Positions 1 to 4,265 of a DNA stretch of 6,035 bases are shown here, one piece after another. The number at the start of each line of letters is the position of its first letter. Position 1 is the stretch's first letter. The stretch lies in NCBI GenBank assembly GCA_030629485.1, contig DAOVOW010000137.1, forward strand, positions 1-6,035. Direction: 5' to 3'. The position numbers and the translations under genes were made by a program. The notes beneath the pieces were generated by a model. The model saw only the letters and a list, made by a program, of their open reading frames with translations. It ran no database searches and had not been told where the DNA came from. Source of the DNA: a bacterium. Its GTDB lineage: Bacteria; Zixibacteria; MSB-5A5; GN15; FEB-12.

Positions 1-645
1 CACCGGTTTGACGGCCTGCGGCTCCGGTTTATCAGTCGCAGGTGGCGTATCCGTTGACCCCAGGGCGGCCAGACGGTCCTTGTCGATCGCAGCGTTTAGT
101 TCCGCTGTCGTTTCGCTGTGGGACGATGGTATCGCGGTCGGTGCCGCGGGCTTGGCAGCAACCTTCGGTGCTACCTTAGCCTGGTTCGTCTTCCTGGCCA
201 GATCGGCAACGACCACGGAGCTGGACCAGGGGGCGAAGGACCGACCTGTTTTGTCCGGGAATGACACTATTACCGAATTCTGGTCACTCAATATCTGGTA
301 GGCGGTTTCTTTATCCATATCAAAGACCACCCGCACTACTTCCTCGGGCTGTACAGCATACTGACTGGTCCGAATCCCTTGCACCGGACAATCCGGCAGC
401 GAGAGGAATTTCTTGGCGCCCAGGTAGTGTCTCGCTTTCAGGATATCGACGATCACCCGAAACGGCTTGCCATCTTTGGCTACCTCCGTCTGGTGGCTAA
501 ACCTCACCGTGCCGTCGATTTCAAGGCGCGCCACAGTCTGACCGTTCTGAAAGCTCAACTCGATGTCGGTCACCCGTGACGAGGCAAGAGCAGACGAGGC
601 AGCCAGAAGAACCAGAACAGCAACTACGCAATAGACTTTATTCAT
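1..645 (-). CDS. AMIN-domain protein, probable N-terminus of the PilQ secretin (partial)
   Basis: The first 215 residues are visible and the frame is open to the left edge, so the C-terminus is missing. A signal peptide covers residues 1-21 (hydrophobic VVAVLVLLAASSALA, cleavage likely after ALA); there is no lipobox cysteine, so it is not a PilP-like lipoprotein. Residues about 24-131 fit an AMIN domain: RVTDIELSF strand, FRVIVDI at 62-68 and a closing VVRVVFDM at 103-110. AMIN domains bind peptidoglycan and sit at the N-terminus of T4P secretins and of AmiC-type amidases. Residues about 150-215 form an Ala/Pro/Lys-rich linker. The start is ATG at 645, fixed by a near-perfect Shine-Dalgarno that overlaps the pilO stop codon; the gap to pilO is 11 bases. 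Place in the pilMNO operon makes PilQ the best guess. Because no secretin domain lies in the window, a separate AMIN protein encoded before PilQ is possible. AMIN call firm, PilQ call inferred. Confidence 0.8.
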   Translation of the reverse strand, partial: MNKVYCVVAVLVLLAASSALASSRVTDIELSFQNGQTVARLEIDGTVRFSHQTEVAKDGKPFRVIVDILKARHYLGAKKFLSLPDCPVQGIRTSQYAVQPEEVVRVVFDMDKETAYQILSDQNSVIVSFPDKTGRSFAPWSSSVVVADLARKTNQAKVAPKVAAKPAAPTAIPSSHSETTAELNAAIDKDRLAALGSTDTPPATDKPEPQAVKPV

Positions 646-649
646 CTGG

Positions 650-658
650 TCACCTCCT
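650..658 (-). promoter_or_regulatory. Strong ribosome binding site for the AMIN gene
   Basis: The minus strand reads AGGAGGTGA, complementary to the 16S rRNA tail over its whole length, about 6 bases before the ATG at 645. It begins inside the TAG stop of pilO (659-657), so termination of pilO and initiation of the next gene are adjacent, which supports translational coupling. It is the best Shine-Dalgarno in the window and decides the start of the downstream gene. Confidence 0.75.
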
Positions 659-1271
659 AAATCGTAATCTCTTTGAGCCGTTCAGCCTCTTTCACAAAGT
701 ATGTGGAGAGGGTGAAGACAGCGGAGACGGTTTCATTTTTCTTCCGCCCCGACACCTTATCGCCGGCCACCGGTTGAGAGATGGCAACGTTGAGGGCGGT
801 AAGCTCGAGATTGTCGACATTGGCGATAAAAGGGAAGTTGGCTACGTAGCTTATGAACGAGCCAAGATCATGGTAAGCCCCGGTCAGACTGATCTCAAAC
901 GAGGCTACGTTGTAGAAATCATCCGTTTCAACGTCCAGTGGCTGAATCCCGGTTATCTTCGTTCCGGTCAGCGATGAGGCTGTGTGCAGTTGCACCAGGA
1001 AGGAGGGTATCTGCTTTACTTCGGGCAACAGCGCCTCGATCTCGTTGTAGCGATCCAGAAGGTCGACATATTCCAGCTTGAGCGCTTCCAGCGATTTGGC
1101 CTTCATTTCGACATTGCGCAGTTCGGTTGTGATTCTCTCAAACTCCTGGGTTCGGGCCGCGAGTTGCTCGTCGTAGTTGGAGTACAGCCTGGAATGCCAG
1201 AAATAGACAACCACAAAGAAAGCCATGACCCCCAGTGCGATCTTCTGAGTTTTGGCGTCCTTGAAATCCAT
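657..1271 (-). CDS. pilO: Type IV pilus inner-membrane assembly protein PilO
   Basis: A 204-residue bitopic membrane protein, the usual PilO size. It has a short cytoplasmic N-terminus, one membrane segment at about residues 11-25 (IALGVMAFFVVVYFW), a predicted coiled coil at about 30-85 rich in Glu, Leu and Arg, and a C-terminal periplasmic ferredoxin-like domain. Within that domain LLPEVKQIPSFLVQL (81-95), the TGTKITGIQP strand (102-111) and YHDLGSFISYVANFPFI (133-149) match the PilO pattern of a helix pair framing a beta sheet. PilO heterodimerises with PilN in the periplasm and links the cytoplasmic PilM ring to the outer-membrane secretin complex. It starts 12 bases after the pilN stop with a modest GGAC-type ribosome binding site, and its own stop overlaps the ribosome binding site of the AMIN gene. 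The family is assigned from topology, motifs and position; sequence identity within PilO families is low, so operon context carries much of the weight. Confidence 0.9.
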   Translation of the reverse strand: MDFKDAKTQKIALGVMAFFVVVYFWHSRLYSNYDEQLAARTQEFERITTELRNVEMKAKSLEALKLEYVDLLDRYNEIEALLPEVKQIPSFLVQLHTASSLTGTKITGIQPLDVETDDFYNVASFEISLTGAYHDLGSFISYVANFPFIANVDNLELTALNVAISQPVAGDKVSGRKKNETVSAVFTLSTYFVKEAERLKEITI

Positions 1272-1283
1272 AACGGTCCGTCC

Positions 1284-1973
1284 CTAATTTAGACTTTTGT
1301 GGCTGGTGGTCTTGTCTTTCTTCGATCTGCCAGTATCAACCCGAGCCACCGACGTGCGCGTTTGCTGGTCGGCGAGCAGATGTACATCTAATGACAGTAC
1401 GAAGTTGAACGCTGCATATTTATCAAACTTGACTTCGTTGGTGGATACCAGTTCCACGTTATCGAAGTAGTCGGAGCGCATAGTGTTGATCATGAAGGCG
1501 GCCAGAGCATTGAGGGTAAAGGCATACCCTTCAATTCGAGCGGGCCTCACCACCGCCATGGTCGCAGGTCCGGCCGTAGAGTCACCCGCCGGAACCGGCG
1601 CTGCCTCCTCGGTGAACTTGGCCAGCCAAACGAATTCCGGTACATTCCGAGCAACCTCGGCGAGAATCTGCACCCAGACGGTCCGGTGTCGATCGAGTTT
1701 TTCCACCGCCGCCATACGTTCGGTGATCTTGACCTTGACGCTCTCCAACCCCTCGACAAGCTGGATGTCCTTCTGCAGCATAGCGGCACGGCGTTGGGCT
1801 CTGGCGATATTGTTGTCGAGTTCGGTAAGCTGGTGTTTTTGGTAGAAGGTAATGGCCACCAGCATAATCATCACGCCAACGGCCCCGCCGATCACGTACA
1901 GCCCGGCTTTGCCCAGCGAAAAATCGAAGGACCGCTTGTGGTATTCCTTGGGAAGTAGATTTATCTCTATCAT
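1284..1973 (-). CDS. pilN: Type IV pilus inner-membrane assembly protein PilN
   Basis: A 229-residue protein that opens with MIEINLLP; the INLLP motif (residues 4-8) is the conserved cytoplasmic tail that docks in the groove of PilM. One membrane segment lies at about 23-44 (LYVIGGAVGVMIMLVAITFY), then a coiled coil at about 46-98 and a periplasmic PilN/ferredoxin-like domain at about 99-202 (VWVQILAEVARNVPEFVWL, then the FTLNALAAFMINTM helix and the closing FNFVLSLDVHLL strand). Two departures from a minimal PilN stand out: an Ala/Pro/Gly-rich insertion at about 122-140 between the first helix and the next strand, and a hydrophilic Lys/Ser/Thr tail at 203-229 after the fold ends. The start ATG at 1973 lies 8 bases after the pilM stop, with an AGGTAGGA ribosome binding site that covers the pilM TAG, pointing to coupled translation of PilM and its partner. 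PilN works as a heterodimer with PilO. Confidence 0.93.
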   Translation of the reverse strand: MIEINLLPKEYHKRSFDFSLGKAGLYVIGGAVGVMIMLVAITFYQKHQLTELDNNIARAQRRAAMLQKDIQLVEGLESVKVKITERMAAVEKLDRHRTVWVQILAEVARNVPEFVWLAKFTEEAAPVPAGDSTAGPATMAVVRPARIEGYAFTLNALAAFMINTMRSDYFDNVELVSTNEVKFDKYAAFNFVLSLDVHLLADQQTRTSVARVDTGRSKKDKTTSHKSLN

Positions 1974-1981
1974 AATTGATC

Positions 1982-3034
1982 CTACCTAACCTTCCTCATG
2001 GCCAGACCGACAGGAACGGTCAACAGCGGTGCTATTTTCTCCGGCTGGAGGTACTGGAACAGTTCCGGATCGTAGTCGATGTTGCGCAACGGGTTGGCTA
2101 TTTCCAACGGCGTCGACAGCTTCGACTGCAAGTACTCAGCCATATATGGTACCAAGGCGCCGCCGCCGCACAACACGATCCAGTCGATGTTCTCCTGCTT
2201 GGACTGTGACTTGAAATATGAAAAGGCTAACTCTATCCCGGAGACCAGTTCGTCGGTCGCCGATATGATAGTGGCCTTGAGCATGTCCTGATCGATCGAT
2301 TCCGCCATCTCGCCTTTTATGGCCTTGGAGGTCAACTCCGGACTGAGCCTGAACTCCTTTTGGATGGCGTTATACACTTCGCGGGTACCGCTGGAAACGT
2401 CACGAGTCGAGTGATATATCCCATCCATTATATAAGTGATATTGGTCACGTCATGGCCGATGTTCAGCAGACAAGTGACCCGTGAGGGATCGATCTCATA
2501 GTTGTACTCGTAAGCGTTGTAGATAGCCAGGGCGTCATCGTCGACAATCACCGGCCGTAGCCCGCAGTCTTCAATCAACTGAAGAAACACTTGCAGGTAT
2601 TCCTTGCGAGCGGCTACCAGCAGCACATCCATCTTGTTGACATCATCGTCGACGTTGATGATGTGATAACCGAGCGAGACATCATCGACATCGAACGGCG
2701 CCCGCTGTTCGGTCTCAAACAGGATCGCCTGCTCGGCTTCAGTGCCGGTTTTCTTGTCGATGGTAAAACGGTCGGTGATGACACCATGACCGGAAATGGA
2801 TATCACCACATCCCTGATCTTGGGATCGGTTTGATCGATCAACGACTGGATGTTGAAGATAACGGCCTCCCGATCACGAATCTCGTCGGCAACAATCGCC
2901 TCCGGGGGCAGTTCCCTGATCCCGATTGCCGCGACCGAATAACCAGTCTTGGTATGATCCAGTTTGACCAGCTTGACCGAATTGGCGCCGATGTCCAAAC
3001 CGACCGTGCTCTTGGCTGAGCGAGAAAACAGCAT
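1982..3034 (-). CDS. pilM: Type IV pilus actin-like ATPase-fold protein PilM
   Basis: A 350-residue cytoplasmic protein of the FtsA/actin-like PilM family, full length for the family. The N-terminus MLFSRSAKSTVGLDIG is typical; VGLDIGANSVK (11-21) is the phosphate-1 loop, LLNIGHDVTNITY (189-201) the phosphate-2 loop, and LCGGGALVPYMAEYL (288-302) the adenosine motif. The protein closes with PLLTVPVGLAMRKV, the usual helix that completes subdomain 1. ATP-bound PilM binds the INLLP tail of PilN and couples the cytoplasmic motor side to the PilN-PilO complex. After phosphate-2 the segment DVSSGTREV (212-220) occupies the place where many relatives have a Gly-Gly pair; I treat this as lineage variation. 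The gene is first in the operon, followed by pilN after 8 bases. Its own ribosome binding site (AAAGAGTGA before ATG 3034) is weak, and its leader contains a terminator-like hairpin described separately. Confidence 0.95.
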   Translation of the reverse strand: MLFSRSAKSTVGLDIGANSVKLVKLDHTKTGYSVAAIGIRELPPEAIVADEIRDREAVIFNIQSLIDQTDPKIRDVVISISGHGVITDRFTIDKKTGTEAEQAILFETEQRAPFDVDDVSLGYHIINVDDDVNKMDVLLVAARKEYLQVFLQLIEDCGLRPVIVDDDALAIYNAYEYNYEIDPSRVTCLLNIGHDVTNITYIMDGIYHSTRDVSSGTREVYNAIQKEFRLSPELTSKAIKGEMAESIDQDMLKATIISATDELVSGIELAFSYFKSQSKQENIDWIVLCGGGALVPYMAEYLQSKLSTPLEIANPLRNIDYDPELFQYLQPEKIAPLLTVPVGLAMRKVR

Positions 3035-3120
3035 TGGTCACTCTTTATCTAAATGATTTGCAACTCTTGCTTCATTGTTAATCTATCGACACAACAGAGC
3101 TTCATTTTACGCGCGGAACC

Positions 3121-3173
3121 AAAAAACCGTCCCGGACAAGCAACCAGATGCGCCGGGTCGGGCTGTCGGACCC
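3121..3173 (-). promoter_or_regulatory. Terminator-like hairpin with T6 tail in the pilM leader; possible attenuator
   Basis: On the minus strand CCGACCCGG (3161-3153) can pair with CCGGGACGG (3135-3127): eight pairs and one A/A mismatch around a 17-base loop, directly followed by TTTTTT (3126-3121). That is the shape of an intrinsic terminator, about 85 bases before the pilM start. An earlier arm GGGTC (3173-3169) can instead pair with GACCC (3159-3155), which uses the same bases as the terminator's 5' arm, so the two stems exclude each other as in a transcription attenuator. It could equally be a second, back-up terminator for the pilin gene if the pilM promoter lies downstream of it. The pairing is read directly; function is inferred. 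Confidence 0.4.
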
Positions 3174-3250
3174 TCCGGATTATTATCGGTCAACTGCGAC
3201 GCCACCTTTATGGGAATCGTATAATTTGTTGATGAATAAACAATTACAAG

Positions 3251-3279
3251 AAAACCCCTCCCGCCTGGAGAGGGGTTTT
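3251..3279 (-). terminator. Intrinsic terminator downstream of the pilin gene
   Basis: A perfect 10-base inverted repeat, AAAACCCCTC (3251-3260) and GAGGGGTTTT (3270-3279), with a 9-base loop. Read on the minus strand the stem ends in GGGG followed by TTTTCTTGTAATTGTTT, a T-rich tail, and it lies about 58 bases beyond the pilin stop codon. It should end pilin transcription and separate that unit from pilM. The arms carry A and T runs on both sides, so it may also act on plus-strand transcripts, although no plus-strand gene ends here. Confidence 0.8.
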
Positions 3280-3337
3280 CGGAGGATGAGTAGCAGAGAG
3301 TGATCTACGGTTGATCTATAGGTGCTTATGTTGCCTG

Positions 3338-3877
3338 CTAGTAGACGTCACCGGCGTGTTCTTCCGCCCATGCCTCCCAGGTGTCATAGGACCGAACCCG
3401 ACCGGTTGAGCGTAATACGTTGTGGTAATACTCCAAGTACTGACTTTCCATTATCCCGACGGTGGTTATGTTGCCGCCACCTAAGAACCCAGCCGAGCCA
3501 TTGGGGTTGAATATAATGGCGTTGTTGGATACATCCGTGAAAACGTACTCCACATTGGCCGTCAGAGTGTCCTGCCGGATTACCGGATCCTCATTGTCAT
3601 AGACGAAGGACGTCGGATCGACGACGTCTTGAAAGATCGTGACGGTCTTTTCGGCATAGTCGAAATAGACGCCGTACTGCATCTTGTCCGTGATAGCCAT
3701 GGAACGGGCCAGTCTCAGCGAGGATACGATATCACGGTTGGCGGCTCGGAATTGCATTCTCTCGTAGGCTCGCTGGAATCTCGGCACAGCCATGCTCGCG
3801 ACAACACCAATGATTACAGCCACGGTGAGCAACTCTATCAACGTGGCGCCGAATGTTGACCTAAGCTTCAATTTCAT
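3338..3877 (-). CDS. GspH/FimT-family minor pilin (type II pseudopilin / type IV minor pilin)
   Basis: A 179-residue prepilin. The leader MKLKLRSTFG ends in Gly10 and is followed by ATLIELL, the class III prepilin cleavage motif with Glu at mature position +5; +1 is Ala rather than the common Phe, which is tolerated in minor pilins. A hydrophobic helix follows (residues about 13-31, LIELLTVAVIIGVVASMAV), then PRFQRAYERMQFRAANRDIVSSLRLARSMAITDKMQYGV, the alpha-1C region typical of GspH/FimT with its Ala-Arg-Ser-Met-Ala-Ile signature. The C-terminal half is beta-rich, and IIFNPNGSAGFLGGGNITTV near residues 120-139 plus a late STGRVRSY match the family's closing strands. After processing by the prepilin peptidase (not in the window) it would join the inner-membrane base or tip of the fibre. 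Start ATG 3877 has AGGTG 6 bases upstream. It sits alone, terminated before pilM. Whether it serves the T4P or a type II secretion system cannot be settled here; the pilMNO neighbours favour T4P. Confidence 0.87.
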   Translation of the reverse strand: MKLKLRSTFGATLIELLTVAVIIGVVASMAVPRFQRAYERMQFRAANRDIVSSLRLARSMAITDKMQYGVYFDYAEKTVTIFQDVVDPTSFVYDNEDPVIRQDTLTANVEYVFTDVSNNAIIFNPNGSAGFLGGGNITTVGIMESQYLEYYHNVLRSTGRVRSYDTWEAWAEEHAGDVY

Positions 3878-3930
3878 ATCTGCACCTGACTGTTAATATG
3901 TCGTTTCTGTTTCCCGGACCATGAGGGGGT

Positions 3931-3946
3931 CGCAATAACCGCGCCA
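3931..3946 (-). promoter_or_regulatory. Sigma-54-like -24/-12 promoter for the pilin gene
   Basis: The minus strand reads TGGCGCGGTTATTGCG. Against the RpoN consensus TGGCACR-N4-TTGCW it keeps TGGC, the C and purine that follow, and TTGC, and it has the GG-N10-GC spacing that sigma-54 requires; it differs at the A after TGGC and at the final W. Transcription would start near 3920, giving a leader of about 43 bases before the pilin ATG at 3877. Pilin genes are known sigma-54 targets in several bacteria, which makes the match more credible, but a 16-base match can arise by chance and I see no clear activator site upstream. Confidence 0.5.
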
Positions 3947-3960
3947 ATGACCGGAACCTT

Positions 3961-4176
3961 CCTTTACAGGTCATCATTCAGCACAGGCCGTGCCTTAACT
4001 CCTGGGAAAATCATACTCAAACCACGCCCGTCCGCCATGTCCGCGCCGCACAACACCTTGACCTGAATCTGCGGCAGGCGGTCAGCAGCGACGGGAACAA
4101 ATACAGTCTGGAAGGCCTTAAAAAGGTGTGGGACGCACCCTATACCAATGGGGTGAACGCAATTTGCTGTTGACAA
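3961..4176. other. Segment open on both strands with no convincing gene; possible dispersed repeat or gene relic
   Basis: The divergent gap 3878-4265 contains about 210 bases free of stops in one frame on each strand. The minus-strand frame (4176-3964, TTG start, 70 codons) begins STANCVHPIGIGCVPHLFK and has no good ribosome binding site, no membrane segment and a very Val/Pro/Ala-rich composition. The plus-strand frame ends in WDAPYTNGVNAICC just before the candidate protease promoter. I recognise neither protein. Long two-strand openness without start signals fits a dispersed repeat or decayed element better than a gene. A small hairpin (GGTGTG at about 4124-4129 with CGCACC) lies inside. 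Its boundaries are drawn from the open frames and are approximate. Confidence 0.3.
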
Positions 4177-4197
4177 TATTCAGTCTCAGCCTAACTT
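4170..4197 (+). promoter_or_regulatory. Candidate sigma-70 promoter of the protease gene
   Basis: A perfect -35 TTGACA (4170-4175) is followed after 16 bases by TAACTT (4192-4197), a weak -10 that keeps only three consensus bases. It points at the protease start 68 bases downstream of the -10. The strong -35 and AT-rich surroundings favour it; the poor -10 leaves it tentative. Confidence 0.3.
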
Positions 4198-4265
4198 GAT
4201 AGAAACAATCGGTCTTACGATAGTAACCATAAGCTTCACGATTCCGAATTGAGGATTTGATCATT

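Larger units (their letters stand above)
3035..3337. other. Intergenic region between the pilin gene and pilM
   Basis: No coding sequence is supported in these 303 bases. They hold, in minus-strand order, the pilin terminator (3279-3251), an AT-rich stretch around 3215-3250, a GC-rich segment with a hairpin and T6 tail (3173-3121), and an AT-rich pilM leader (3109-3035). I could not find a convincing sigma-70 or sigma-54 promoter for pilM. Minus-strand TAAAAT at 3109-3104 could be a -10 box but has no -35 partner at 17 bases, and TATACG near 3225 has no well-spaced -35. The pilM promoter therefore remains unlocated, though the strong terminator implies one is needed. Confidence 0.5.

Noticed and set aside
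8..301. Plus-strand open frame of 97 codons at the left edge
   Set aside because: It lies opposite the Ala/Pro-rich linker of the AMIN protein; its Ala/Val-rich composition is a by-product of that linker's base bias.
576..977. Plus-strand open frame of 133 codons opposite pilO and the AMIN gene start
   Set aside because: It is antisense to a recognisable PilO with membrane segment, coiled coil and operon spacing, and it has no family features of its own.
2591..3019. Plus-strand open frame of 142 codons opposite pilM
   Set aside because: The opposite strand encodes the conserved PilM N-terminal half with its phosphate-1 loop; the plus frame has no recognisable motif or start signal.
3137..3155. 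Second sigma-54-like element upstream of pilM (minus strand GGCGCATCTGGTTGC)
   Set aside because: The spacing is GG-N11-GC, one base too long for the strict sigma-54 requirement, and it lies inside the loop of the terminator-like hairpin.
3220..3225. Perfect plus-strand TATAAT
   Set aside because: There is no -35 at 16-18 bases upstream, no plus-strand gene follows, and the hairpin at 3251 would end any transcript after about 50 bases.
3301..3318. Direct repeat TGATCTA, two copies 11 bases apart
   Set aside because: Seven bases repeated once is too short to support an operator or repeat array, and it lies just beyond the pilin stop codon.
4119..4140. Minus-strand hairpin followed by T5 (GGTGCG/CACACC then TTTTT)
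   Set aside because: The stem is only six bases with a C/A mismatch and a 3-base loop, and no minus-strand gene ends here.
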